Source: Streptomyces roseochromogenus subsp. oscitans DS 12.976 (lineage in GTDB: Bacteria; Actinomycetota; Actinomycetes; Streptomycetales; Streptomycetaceae). Taken from it: DNA of 32,801 bases. The stretch is taken from NCBI RefSeq assembly GCF_000497445.1, contig NZ_CM002285.1:2458350-2491150 (forward strand), read 5' to 3'. Position numbers and translations under genes: made by a program. Below are positions 22,076 through 30,616 of the stretch, one piece after another. The first letter of the stretch is position 1, and each line of letters starts with the position of its first letter. The notes beneath the pieces were generated by a model. That model saw only the letters and a list, made by a program, of their open reading frames with translations, did not search any database and was not told the DNA's origin.

Positions 22076-25000
22076 ATGGTCAGCTCCGCACACCGAGCCC
22101 TCGATGGCTTCTCACCCGCGACCCGCGGCTGGTTCACGGGGGCGTTCTCCGCGCCCACCGCGGCCCAGGCCGGCGCGTGGCGGGCCATCGGCGCGGGCTC
22201 GGACGTGCTGGTGGTGGCCCCGACCGGTTCGGGCAAGACGCTGGCCGCGTTCCTCGCCGCCCTGGACCAGCTCGCCTCGGCCCCGCCCCCGGCCGACCCG
22301 AGGAAACGCTGCCGGGTGCTGTATGTGTCCCCGCTCAAGGCCCTCGCGGTCGACGTCGAGCGGAATCTGCGCAGCCCGCTGACCGGCATCCGCCAGGAGT
22401 CGGTGCGCCTGGGCCTGCCCGAGCCCGAGGTCAGGGTCGGCATCCGCTCCGGCGACACCCCGGCGGCCGAGCGGCGCGCCCTGTCCACCCGCCCGCCGGA
22501 CATCCTGATCACCACCCCCGAGTCGCTGTTCCTGATGCTGACCTCGGCCACGCGCGACGCGCTTACGGGCGTGGAGACGGTGATCCTGGACGAGGTGCAC
22601 GCGGTCGCGGGCACCAAGCGCGGCGCCCATCTCGCGCTCTCCCTGGAGCGGCTCGACGAGCTGTTGCCGAAGCCGGCCCGCCGGATCGGCCTGTCGGCCA
22701 CCGTCCGCCCGGTGGACGAGGTGGCCCGGTATCTCTCACCGCGCCGCAAGGTGGAGATCGTCCAGCCGGAGTCGGGCAAGGAGTTCGACCTGTCCGTCGT
22801 CGTCCCGGTCGAGGACATGGGCGAGCTGGGCGGCTCCCCGGCGGCGGACGCTGCTGAGGGCGCGGAGCGGCCGTCGATCTGGCCGCATGTGGAGGAGCGG
22901 ATCGCCGACCTGGTCCAGGCCCACCGTTCGACCATCGTGTTCGCCAACTCGCGGCGCCTGGCCGAGCGCCTGTGCAACCGGCTCAATGAGATCGCGTACG
23001 AGCGGGCGACTGGCGAGACGCTGGAGGAGCATCACTCCCCGGCCCAGCTGATGGGCGGCTCGGGCGCGGCCCAGGGCGCACCCCCGGTGATCGCCCGCGC
23101 GCACCACGGCTCGGTCTCCAAGGAGCAGCGTGCCCTGGTCGAGGAGGACCTGAAGGCGGGCCGGCTGCCCGCCGTGGTCGCCACGTCCAGCCTGGAACTG
23201 GGCATCGACATGGGCGCCGTCGACCTGGTCGTGCAGGTCGAGTCCCCGCCGTCCGTCGCCTCCGGGCTCCAGCGCGTCGGCCGCGCGGGGCACCAGGTGG
23301 GCGCCGTCTCCACCGGCGTGGTCTTCCCCAAGTACCGGGGTGACCTCGTCCAGGCGGCCGTGGTCACCGAGCGGATGCGCTCGGGCTCGATCGAGTCCCT
23401 GAAGGTCCCCGCGAACCCGCTGGACGTGCTCGCCCAGCAGCTGGTCGCCATGACTGCGCTGGACACCTGGCAGTTCGACGACCTGCTCGCCGCGGTCCGC
23501 CGCGCGGCGCCCTTCGCCTCGCTGCCCGAGTCGGCGTTCACGGCGACTCTCGACATGCTTGCGGGCCGGTATCCGTCCGACGCGTTCGCGGAGCTGCGCC
23601 CGCGCGTGGTGTGGGACCGCGTGACCGGCGAGATCACCGGTCGGCCGGGCGCCCAGCGCCTCGCCGTCACCTCGGGCGGCACGATCCCCGACCGCGGGCT
23701 CTTCGGGGTCTTCCTCGCCGGTTCCGACCCCAAGAAGGGCGGCGGACGGGTCGGCGAGCTGGACGAGGAGATGGTCTACGAGTCCCGGGTGGGCGACGTC
23801 TTCACGCTGGGCACGAGTTCCTGGCGCATCGAGGACATCACCCGCGACCGCGTCCTGGTCTCACCGGCGCCCGGCGTGCCGGGCCGGCTGCCGTTCTGGA
23901 AGGGCGACCAGCTGGGGCGCCCGCTCGAACTGGGCCGCGCGGTGGGCGCGTTCCTGCGCGAAGTCGGCTCGCTGCCCAAGGACGCGGCCCGGCCGCGTCT
24001 GCTGGCGGCGGGCCTGGACGCCTGGGCGGCGGACAACGTGCTGTCGTACCTGGACGAGCAGCGCGAGGCCTGCGGCCACGTCCCGGACGACCGCACGATC
24101 GTCGTGGAACGCTTCCGCGACGAGCTGGGTGACTGGCGGGTCGTCGTCCACTCCCCCTTCGGCGCCCAGGTGCACGCCCCCTGGGCCCTAGCACTAGGCG
24201 CCCGCCTGTCCGAGCGGTACGGCATGGACGCGCAGGTCATGCACGCCGACGACGGCATCGTGCTGCGCCTGCCCGACGCCGACCTGCTGGGCCTGGACCT
24301 GCTCGACCGGGAACCGACGAAGGCCGGCACGGAGTACGACAGCGAGCAGGCGCCCGTCGGAGCGGCGGACGTCGCCTTCGACAAGGGCGAGGTCGACCAG
24401 ATCGTCACCGACCAGGTCGGCGGCTCGGCCCTGTTCGCCTCCCGGTTCCGCGAGTGCGCCGCCCGTGCGCTGCTGCTGCCGCGCCGCAACCCCGGCAAGC
24501 GCACCCCGCTGTGGCAGCAGCGCCAGCGAGCGGCCCAACTGCTCCAGGTGGCAAGTGAGTTCGGCTCGTTCCCGATCGTGCTGGAGGCGGTCCGCGAGTG
24601 CCTCCAGGACGTCTTCGACGTCCCCGGGCTCGTCGAGCTGATGGGCGACATCGAGTCCCGCAAGGTGCGCCTGGTCGAGGTCACCACCCCGGAGCCGTCC
24701 CCGTTCGCCCGTTCACTCCTGTTCGGATACGTCGCCCAGTTCCTGTACGAGGGCGACTCCCCGCTCGCCGAGCGCCGTGCCGCCGCGCTGTCGCTGGACT
24801 CCCGGCTGCTGGCCGAGCTGCTGGGCCAGGCGGAGCTGCGCGAGCTGCTCGACGCCGAGGTGCTGACCGAGCTGGAGCGCGAGCTGCAGTGGCTCACCGA
24901 GGACCGCCGGGTCAAGGACGTGGAGGGCGCGGCCGATGTGCTCCGGCTGCTCGGCCCCTTGACGGACGCCGAGCTGGTCGCGCGGGGCGCGGATCCGCAG

Positions 25001-27127
25001 TGGGCGCGCGAGCTGGCCGGGGCCCGCCGGGCGATCAAGGTCCGGATCGCCGGAGCCGACCACTGGGCGGCGATCGAGGACGCGGGCCGGCTGCGCGACG
25101 CGCTCGGCACGGCCCTGCCGGTCGGCGTGCCCGAAGCCTTCACCGAGCCGGTGAAGGACCCCCTGGGTGACCTCCTCGCCCGTTACGCCCGTACGCACGG
25201 CCCGTTCACGTCGGCCACGGCGGCCGCCCGCTTCGGCCTGGGCGTGGCGGTCACCGAGGGCGCCCTGCAGCGGCTCACCGCGAGCGGCCGGGTCGTCCAG
25301 GGGGAGTTCCACCCGGCGGGCATCGGCCAGGAGTGGTGCGACGCGGCCGTACTGCGCCGCCTGCGCCGCCGCTCCCTGGCGGCCCTGCGCCACGAGCTGG
25401 AGCCCGTGCCGCCGGCCGCGCTCGCCCAATTCCTGCCCCAGTGGCAGCACATCGGCAAAGGACATGGTCTGCGCGGCATCGACGGACTGGTGCGCGCCGT
25501 CGAGCAGTTGCAGGGCGCCTCCGTGCCGGCCTCCGCGCTGGAGAAGCTGGTCCTGCCCTTCCGCGTGGCGAACTACACGCCGTCGATGCTCGACGAGCTG
25601 ACCTCCGCCGGCGAAGTGATGTGGGCGGGTGCGGGCGCGCTGCCCGGCAAGGACGGCTGGGTCTCCCTCTATCTGGCGGACACGGCCCCCCTGTTGCTCC
25701 CGCCGCCCCACCCCCTCGAACTGACCGCGCTCCACCGGTCCGTCCTGGACGCGCTCTCCGGAGGCTACGGCCTGTTCTTCCGCCAGATCTCCGACCAGGT
25801 CCGTGCCACCACGCACCCCGACGTCAGCGACCCCCAACTGGCCGACGCCCTCTGGGACCTGGCCTGGTCGGGCCGGCTCACCAACGACACCCTCGCCCCG
25901 ATGCGCTCGCTCCTGGGATCCGGTCGTACGGCGGGTTCCACGGCCCACCGTGCCAAGCGCGCGGTCCCGCGCGGCCGCTACGGCTCCCTGACGGCGGCGG
26001 CCCGCACCGCGTCCCGTACGGGCCCGCCGACCGTCGCCGGCCGCTGGTCGCTGCTCTCCGCGGCCGAACCGGACGCCACCGTGCGCGCCCACGCGCTGGC
26101 CCGCACCCTCCTGGACCGGCACGGCGTGGTCACCCGCGGGGCGGTCGCGGCGGAGGGGATCGAGGGCGGCTTCTCGGCGGTGTACCGGGTGCTGTCCGCG
26201 TTCGAGGAGAGCGGTCAGGCACGGCGCGGCTATGTGGTCGAGGGTCTGGGCGCGGCCCAGTTCGCCATGGACGGTGCGGTGGACCGGCTCCGCGCGGTGG
26301 CCAACGCCCGCGAACGCGGCGAGAGCCTGATGGCCCAGACCCGCCAGGACGGCTTCCCCGCCCCGGCCTTCCCTCCGGGCTCCACGAATTCGGCCTTCCC
26401 TTCCGGCTCCACCGAACCGGCCTTCCCACCCGGCTTCACCGACGCGGCCTTCCCGGACGGCTTCGGCGCGTCCGACGGCGCACCGCACGACCACGCACTC
26501 CCTGGCGCCGTCGACGGAAGCGACGGCGGATTCGCGCACCCCGGTCTCGACGGAGACTTCACCTGGCCCCCGGCGGACCCCCCGCCCGCCCCCGGCGACT
26601 ACATCTCGCCCCGCGACCTCCCCGACCCCTTCGCCTCCCCCGGCTACGGAGGCCCCCGAGGAGGCGGCACCGGCGGCTACGGCGCGCCGGCACACCGGGG
26701 GTACGGCAGTGGTCGTACGGGCACGTCCGCGCCCGACCCCCGTGCCGTGGTCCTCGCCGCGGCCGACCCCGCCAACGCCTACGGCGCGGCCCTCTCCTGG
26801 CCCGAGCCACCGACCGGCGCCGGGCACAAGCCGGGCCGTAAGGCGGGCTCGCTGATCGTCCTGGTGGAGGGCGAGCTGACGCTGTACATGGAGCGCGGCG
26901 GCAAGACCCTGCTGGCCTGGCCCGTCACCGCGGACACCGCAGCCCCGGACGATCCCCGTCTCCGTACGGCCGCCGAGGCCCTGGCAGCGGCCGCTCGCGC
27001 GGGCTCCCTCGGCACGGTCACGGTCGAGCGGATCAACGGCGCCCAGGCCCTGACCTCCCCCATAGGCACCCTCCTGGAAGCCGCGGGTTTCGTGGCCACG
27101 CCACGCGGCCTGCGCCTGAGAGCGTGA
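22076..27127 (+). CDS. lhr: Lhr-type ATP-dependent DNA/RNA helicase, long form
   Basis: A 1,683-residue superfamily 2 helicase with N-terminal Lhr-core: Walker A APTGSGKT (48-55), DEVH box in ILDEVHAVAGTKRG, GLSATVRP, and the motif VI region ERVGRAGHQ-like (QRVGRAGHQVG). The long C-terminal region is typical of actinobacterial Lhr, a single-stranded-DNA translocase with 3' to 5' polarity linked to DNA repair. It is longer than mycobacterial Lhr (about 1,500), mainly from a Pro/Gly/Phe-rich low-complexity insert around residues 1,425-1,560. The start is the ATG placed at a DNA-damage-type promoter, not the GTG 15 bases earlier. The neighbouring nei gene strengthens the repair theme. Confidence 0.96.
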   Translation: MVSSAHRALDGFSPATRGWFTGAFSAPTAAQAGAWRAIGAGSDVLVVAPTGSGKTLAAFLAALDQLASAPPPADPRKRCRVLYVSPLKALAVDVERNLRSPLTGIRQESVRLGLPEPEVRVGIRSGDTPAAERRALSTRPPDILITTPESLFLMLTSATRDALTGVETVILDEVHAVAGTKRGAHLALSLERLDELLPKPARRIGLSATVRPVDEVARYLSPRRKVEIVQPESGKEFDLSVVVPVEDMGELGGSPAADAAEGAERPSIWPHVEERIADLVQAHRSTIVFANSRRLAERLCNRLNEIAYERATGETLEEHHSPAQLMGGSGAAQGAPPVIARAHHGSVSKEQRALVEEDLKAGRLPAVVATSSLELGIDMGAVDLVVQVESPPSVASGLQRVGRAGHQVGAVSTGVVFPKYRGDLVQAAVVTERMRSGSIESLKVPANPLDVLAQQLVAMTALDTWQFDDLLAAVRRAAPFASLPESAFTATLDMLAGRYPSDAFAELRPRVVWDRVTGEITGRPGAQRLAVTSGGTIPDRGLFGVFLAGSDPKKGGGRVGELDEEMVYESRVGDVFTLGTSSWRIEDITRDRVLVSPAPGVPGRLPFWKGDQLGRPLELGRAVGAFLREVGSLPKDAARPRLLAAGLDAWAADNVLSYLDEQREACGHVPDDRTIVVERFRDELGDWRVVVHSPFGAQVHAPWALALGARLSERYGMDAQVMHADDGIVLRLPDADLLGLDLLDREPTKAGTEYDSEQAPVGAADVAFDKGEVDQIVTDQVGGSALFASRFRECAARALLLPRRNPGKRTPLWQQRQRAAQLLQVASEFGSFPIVLEAVRECLQDVFDVPGLVELMGDIESRKVRLVEVTTPEPSPFARSLLFGYVAQFLYEGDSPLAERRAAALSLDSRLLAELLGQAELRELLDAEVLTELERELQWLTEDRRVKDVEGAADVLRLLGPLTDAELVARGADPQWARELAGARRAIKVRIAGADHWAAIEDAGRLRDALGTALPVGVPEAFTEPVKDPLGDLLARYARTHGPFTSATAAARFGLGVAVTEGALQRLTASGRVVQGEFHPAGIGQEWCDAAVLRRLRRRSLAALRHELEPVPPAALAQFLPQWQHIGKGHGLRGIDGLVRAVEQLQGASVPASALEKLVLPFRVANYTPSMLDELTSAGEVMWAGAGALPGKDGWVSLYLADTAPLLLPPPHPLELTALHRSVLDALSGGYGLFFRQISDQVRATTHPDVSDPQLADALWDLAWSGRLTNDTLAPMRSLLGSGRTAGSTAHRAKRAVPRGRYGSLTAAARTASRTGPPTVAGRWSLLSAAEPDATVRAHALARTLLDRHGVVTRGAVAAEGIEGGFSAVYRVLSAFEESGQARRGYVVEGLGAAQFAMDGAVDRLRAVANARERGESLMAQTRQDGFPAPAFPPGSTNSAFPSGSTEPAFPPGFTDAAFPDGFGASDGAPHDHALPGAVDGSDGGFAHPGLDGDFTWPPADPPPAPGDYISPRDLPDPFASPGYGGPRGGGTGGYGAPAHRGYGSGRTGTSAPDPRAVVLAAADPANAYGAALSWPEPPTGAGHKPGRKAGSLIVLVEGELTLYMERGGKTLLAWPVTADTAAPDDPRLRTAAEALAAAARAGSLGTVTVERINGAQALTSPIGTLLEAAGFVATPRGLRLRA
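26366..26473 (+). repeat. Four tandem 27-bp repeats inside lhr (9-residue AFPxG units)
   Basis: Four in-frame 27-base units encode AFPPGSTNS, AFPSGSTEP, AFPPGFTDA and AFPDGFGAS (residues about 1,431-1,466). They begin a disordered Gly/Pro-rich insert of the helicase. Such units expand and contract by slippage, so length should vary among strains. Confidence 0.85.
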
Positions 27128-27143
27128 CGCTCCGCCAGGAGCG
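27128..27143 (+). terminator. Short hairpin just after lhr
   Basis: CGCTCC-GCCA-GGAGCG forms a 6-bp stem immediately after the lhr stop. It is short and lacks a T-run, so termination strength is doubtful. It may partly separate lhr from nei. Confidence 0.3.
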
Positions 27144-27283
27144 CCGCGGTGTTGGGGGTGCCGCATATCAACCACAGCCCCGCGCCCCTTCGGGACGTTC
27201 CCCGCACCCCCTCCAGAGCTCTGCCGGCGCACCCCACCAGCCACGCCGTCCCCCGGCCTTCCCCCTCGTGGCACCCTGGACGC

Positions 27284-28129
27284 ATGCCCGAAGGTGACAC
27301 GGTCTGGCAGGCCGCGCGGCGGCTGCATGAGGCCCTCGCGGGCAAGGCACTGACCCGCAGCGACTTCCGGGTGCCGAAGTACGCGACGGTCGACCTCACG
27401 GGCCGTACGGTGCTCAGCACGATCCCGCGCGGCAAACACCTGCTCACCCGGTTCGAGGGCGGCCTGACCCTGCACACCCATCTGCGGATGGAGGGCGCGT
27501 GGAAGGTGTACGGCACCGGCGAGCGCTGGCGCGGCGGCCCCGCCCATCAGATCCGGGCCGTCCTCGGTACCGTCGACCGCACGGCCGTGGGCTATCGCCT
27601 CCAGGTCCTGGAGCTGCTGCGCACGAACGAGGAGGAGCGAGTCGTCGGCCACCTCGGCCCTGATCTGCTCGGCCCCGACTGGGACCCCGAGCGCGCCCTC
27701 GCCAACGTCCTCGCCGATCCCGCCCGCCCGCTCGGCGAGGCCCTGCTCGACCAGCGCAATCTGGCCGGCATCGGCAACGTCTACAAGAGCGAGCTGTGCT
27801 TCCTGCTCGGCGTCACCCCTTGGCTGCCGGTCGGCGCACTGCCCGCCGACCGCGCCGAGAAACTGCCCGCGCTCGCCAAGAAACTCCTGGAGGCGAACCG
27901 CGACCGCCCGGTCCGCCAGACCACCGGCCTGCACCGGCACGACCTGTTCGTCTACGGCCGCGCGCCCCGCCCCTGCCTGCGCTGCCGCACCCCCGTCCGC
28001 GTGGCCGACCAGGGCGACGGCTCCCAGGACCGCCCCACCTACTGGTGCCCCACCTGCCAGCCGGGCCCCGCCCCCGCCCCCGGCTCACCGCAGCGTTGGC
28101 GCGACCGCTACCCCCGCCGCACACCCTGA
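27284..28129 (+). CDS. nei: Endonuclease VIII/Fpg-family DNA glycosylase (Nei type)
   Basis: A 281-residue bifunctional glycosylase/AP lyase. After Met1 removal, Pro2-Glu3 (PEGDTVW) supply the catalytic amine and acid. IPRGKHLL and LRMEGAWKVY are the N-domain strands, and LDQRNLAGIGNVYKSELCFL is the helix-two-turn-helix motif. The C-terminal zinc finger has CLRCRTP and WCPTCQ. It removes oxidised pyrimidines in base-excision repair. The ATG at 27284 has no ribosome site, and the preceding GGACGC is the same as at the lhr start, so it may also be leaderless. Lhr and Nei as neighbours suggest a repair locus. Confidence 0.95.
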   Translation: MPEGDTVWQAARRLHEALAGKALTRSDFRVPKYATVDLTGRTVLSTIPRGKHLLTRFEGGLTLHTHLRMEGAWKVYGTGERWRGGPAHQIRAVLGTVDRTAVGYRLQVLELLRTNEEERVVGHLGPDLLGPDWDPERALANVLADPARPLGEALLDQRNLAGIGNVYKSELCFLLGVTPWLPVGALPADRAEKLPALAKKLLEANRDRPVRQTTGLHRHDLFVYGRAPRPCLRCRTPVRVADQGDGSQDRPTYWCPTCQPGPAPAPGSPQRWRDRYPRRTP

Positions 28130-28180
28130 CGACGCCCCGCCTCGAGCGGTGATCGGCAATCCACACCACCCCGCCACCAA

Positions 28181-28210
28181 TTGACGATCCGTCAGAAATG
28201 CTCGTACCGT
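28181..28210 (+). promoter_or_regulatory. SDR gene promoter with TGACG/CGTCA operator-like dyad
   Basis: TTGACG (28181-28186) and TACCGT (28205-28210) have an 18-base spacer, and the ATG at 28217 lies seven bases after the -10, predicting a leaderless mRNA. TGACG-ATC-CGTCA (28182-28194) is a perfect inverted repeat covering the -35, the usual place for a TetR- or GntR-type repressor. Confidence 0.55.
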
Positions 28211-28216
28211 CGCTTC

Positions 28217-28981
28217 ATGCCCCTCACGGCGTACGACCTCACCGGACGCACCGCATTCGTCACCGGAGCCGCCGGCGGCATCGGCCGGGCCTCCGCCGTT
28301 CTGCTCGCCGAGGCGGGCGCGACCGTGCACTGCGCCGACCGGGACGCGGACGGTTTGCGGAGCACGGCGGAACTGATCGAGAAACGCGGTGGCACGGCCC
28401 GTACCCATGTCCTGGACGTCACCGACCGGGCGGCGCTGGCCGAGGCGGTCCGATCCTGCGAGCGCCTGGACGTGATGGCGGCGATCGCCGGGATCATGCA
28501 CAGCAGTCCCGTGCTGGAGACCCGCGACGAAGACCTCGACCGGGTACTGAACGTCAACTTCAAGGGCGTGCTCCACGCCTGCCAGGAGGCGGCCCGGCTG
28601 ATGCTGGCCAATGACACCCGGGGCAGCATCGTCACCATGGCGTCCGGCGCGGTCGACACCGGTGGCCCCGGGCTGCTCTGCTACGGCGCGGCGAAGGCGG
28701 CCGTGGTCCAGCTGACCAAGACGCTGGCCGCCGAGGTCGGCCGGCACGGCATCCGGGTCAACGCGATCGCGCCCGGCTGGATCCGCACCCCGATGACCGA
28801 GCGCCACGACCGTGAGGCGCAGGCGCACACCGAGGGCATGATGGCCCGGATGGCACCACTGGGCCGGGTCGGCGAGGCGGGCGACGTCGCGCACGCGGTG
28901 CTGTACCTGGCGTCGGACGCGTCGGCGTTCACGACGGGTCAGATACTTCGCCCGAACGGGGGTGTGGCGATGCCCTGGTAG
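28217..28981 (+). CDS. Short-chain dehydrogenase/reductase, glucose/3-oxoacyl type
   Basis: A 254-residue classical SDR: TGAAGGIG cofactor loop, AAIAGIM in place of the usual NNAG, Ser in TMASGAVD, YGAAK catalytic pair, and IAPGWIRTPMTE. The substitution of NNAG by AIAG is modest but unusual. The ATG at 28217 is chosen because the promoter elements lie just before it; the in-frame ATG-equivalent at 28181 would lie in the -35. Substrate is unknown. It stands alone, with a convergent small gene overlapping its 3' end. Confidence 0.9.
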   Translation: MPLTAYDLTGRTAFVTGAAGGIGRASAVLLAEAGATVHCADRDADGLRSTAELIEKRGGTARTHVLDVTDRAALAEAVRSCERLDVMAAIAGIMHSSPVLETRDEDLDRVLNVNFKGVLHACQEAARLMLANDTRGSIVTMASGAVDTGGPGLLCYGAAKAAVVQLTKTLAAEVGRHGIRVNAIAPGWIRTPMTERHDREAQAHTEGMMARMAPLGRVGEAGDVAHAVLYLASDASAFTTGQILRPNGGVAMPW

Positions 28982-29210
28982 CGTCGCGTCCCGCCCGCCA
29001 GGCGGCCACCCAGCGCCCCGCCGGCAACGCCCCGTCCGCCCGCCCCTTGGGCACACAGTGCACCGGAAGCAGGCTCAGCCCCCACCCGCCGGCCGCGACG
29101 GCACCTTCCAGCACACCCGCGCCCTGCCCTAGGGCGAGCCGCAGCACGGCCCACCACCACACGGCCCCCAGCACCAGGGCGACCCCGCAGCGCGCTATCC
29201 GCACCACCAT
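28929..29210 (-). CDS. Small membrane protein of unknown function
   Basis: A 93-residue protein starting at an ATG with a near-perfect GGAGGTGA site five bases upstream. Residues about 8-25 (GVALVLGAVWWWAVLRLALG) form one clear membrane segment, and VLEGAVAAGGWGLSLLPVHC a second, weaker one. A basic C-terminal tail follows. It overlaps the last 53 bases of the convergent SDR gene. I do not recognise the family. The good ribosome site and the membrane pattern make it more than a chance frame. Confidence 0.6.
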   Translation of the reverse strand: MVVRIARCGVALVLGAVWWWAVLRLALGQGAGVLEGAVAAGGWGLSLLPVHCVPKGRADGALPAGRWVAAWRAGRDATRASPHPRSGEVSDPS

Positions 29211-29442
29211 GGCCGTCACCTCCAGCGGGACGCTAGATCGCCGATCCCGAGCACCGGCAGGGCGCACTAAGGGCACACAGACGCACCACTCCACTCAGCC
29301 CAGCCGCGCGGTCATCGTGCCCGTCCGGCGTCGGGGACGAGGCCGAAGGCCGATGAGCGGGAGCCCGGGACGCGAGCCCAGGACGGCAACCCCGGCACCG
29401 GACCACCACCCATCGCAGTTCGCCTACCTAGGCCAAAGGCGC

Positions 29443-29913
29443 TTACGCGTTCTCCGCCTGGAACATCCAGTGATGCTTCTCCAGATCCGCCGTGATCGAG
29501 ATGAAGATGTCCTGGGACACCGCGTCCGGCTCCCCCGTCGCCGCCACCCGCTCCCGCATCCGGACGATCACCGCGCCGAGCGCCTCCACCATGGTCCTGA
29601 CGGCGTCCGTGTCCTTGATCCAGCCCGCCGGAGTCGCCTTGATGCCGCTGCCGGAAGCCACCGAGGCGGCGCGCCCGTCGGGCGGGACGCCGAGGGCCGA
29701 GGCCCGCTCGGCCACGGTGTCGGAGTGGGTGCGCGCGGAGGCGACGACCTCGTCGAGCTGGAGGTGGATGGAGCGGAAGCGGGGCCCGACGACGTTCCAG
29801 TGGATCTGCTTGGCGACCAGCGAGAGGTCCACCAGGTCCACGAGGGCACCCTGCAGCGCCTCGGCCACGGTCTTCAGGTCCGCGTCGGCCAACGGGCTCT
29901 TCACTACGTACAT
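29443..29913 (-). CDS. dps: Dps-type ferritin-like DNA-protection protein
   Basis: A 156-residue Dps. AKQIHWNVVGPRFRSIHLQLDEVVASA contains the inter-subunit ferroxidase ligands (His, then Asp/His, then Asp-Glu) of the family. It stores iron and protects DNA from peroxide in a 12-mer shell. The ATG at 29913 has GGAGGAAG six bases upstream; a longer in-frame start adds sequence with no family match. A terminator at 30036-30086 separates it from clgR, so it has its own promoter in 29914-30035, where I could not fix the -35 and -10. Confidence 0.95.
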   Translation of the reverse strand: MYVVKSPLADADLKTVAEALQGALVDLVDLSLVAKQIHWNVVGPRFRSIHLQLDEVVASARTHSDTVAERASALGVPPDGRAASVASGSGIKATPAGWIKDTDAVRTMVEALGAVIVRMRERVAATGEPDAVSQDIFISITADLEKHHWMFQAENA

Positions 29914-30035
29914 CCGCTTCCTCCAGTGCTTCGGCGACGTCACATCCCTCCACCATGACCGCACCACCCAAGCCCGGCAAATGGACGCATAAATGGATAG
30001 ATAAGAGACACACATCACATGCGCGGGCAACAAGA

Positions 30036-30086
30036 AAGCCCCGGCCGGGCTCCCCAGGTCTCCCTGGAGAAGCCCGGCCGGGGCTT
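30036..30086 (-). terminator. Strong terminator after clgR
   Basis: A perfect 16-bp stem (30036-30051 with 30071-30086), AAGCCCCGG...CCGGGGCTT, encloses a 19-base loop with its own CCAGG/CCTGG hairpin. It ends the rimO-pgsA-cinA-clgR transcripts before dps. Confidence 0.85.
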
Positions 30087-30132
30087 CACACGTATCGGGT
30101 CGCTAAGCCGCGCTAGGCCGCGCACGCGGACG

Positions 30133-30507
30133 TCACGCGGCGACCACGTCCACCGCCTCGGCGGGCGCCTTGATGGTCACCCGTTCCGGTGGCACACCGG
30201 CCACCGACACCGAACCCAGCATCGGACGGACCGACGCGGGAACGGACTCGGTGGCCCTGGCGGACTGGGCCAGTTCGGCGAGCGCCAGCTCGTCGCTCAC
30301 TTCCCGCATGAGTTCCGACATCCGTACGTCCAGCGCGTCGCAGATGGCGGCGAGCAGCTCGGAGGAAGCCTCCTTCTGCCCCCGCTCCACCTCGGAGAGA
30401 TAGCCGAGTGAGACTCGGGCGGACGAGGAGACTTCGCGCAGAGTACGGCCCTGGCGTTGGCGCTGCCGACGCAGCACGTCACCCAGCAGGCGACGGAGCA
30501 GAATCAT
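30133..30507 (-). CDS. clgR: ClgR-type XRE regulator of Clp protease genes
   Basis: A 124-residue protein with the Cro/[41 protein letters not shown] and the conserved C-terminal part of ClgR. ClgR activates clpP1P2, clpC and lon in actinomycetes. It ends in VVAA; in Streptomyces ClgR the two terminal alanines are a known degradation signal that couples its level to ClpP activity. The ATG at 30507 follows a GAGGAGGGA site. It lies 109 bases after cinA on the same strand. Confidence 0.88.
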   Translation of the reverse strand: MILLRRLLGDVLRRQRQRQGRTLREVSSSARVSLGYLSEVERGQKEASSELLAAICDALDVRMSELMREVSDELALAELAQSARATESVPASVRPMLGSVSVAGVPPERVTIKAPAEAVDVVAA

Positions 30508-30616
30508 CGGTGGCTCCCTCCTCGGACCGCGTAGCCGCATCCTTCTCGCCCCACCGTACCGCCTCGCGCCGCGGCCGTGCGGGGAGCGATGTCGTGTTCA
30601 CTCAGGGCTGCAAACA

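Noticed and set aside
24186..24197. CCTAGCACTAGG palindrome with two rare CTA leucine codons in lhr
   Set aside because: It is short and within coding sequence; no reason to think it is more than codon chance.
24713..27940. A 1,075-codon minus-strand frame antisense to lhr and nei
   Set aside because: It is the usual high-GC mirror frame of strong coding genes, Gly/Arg/Gln-rich with no domain.
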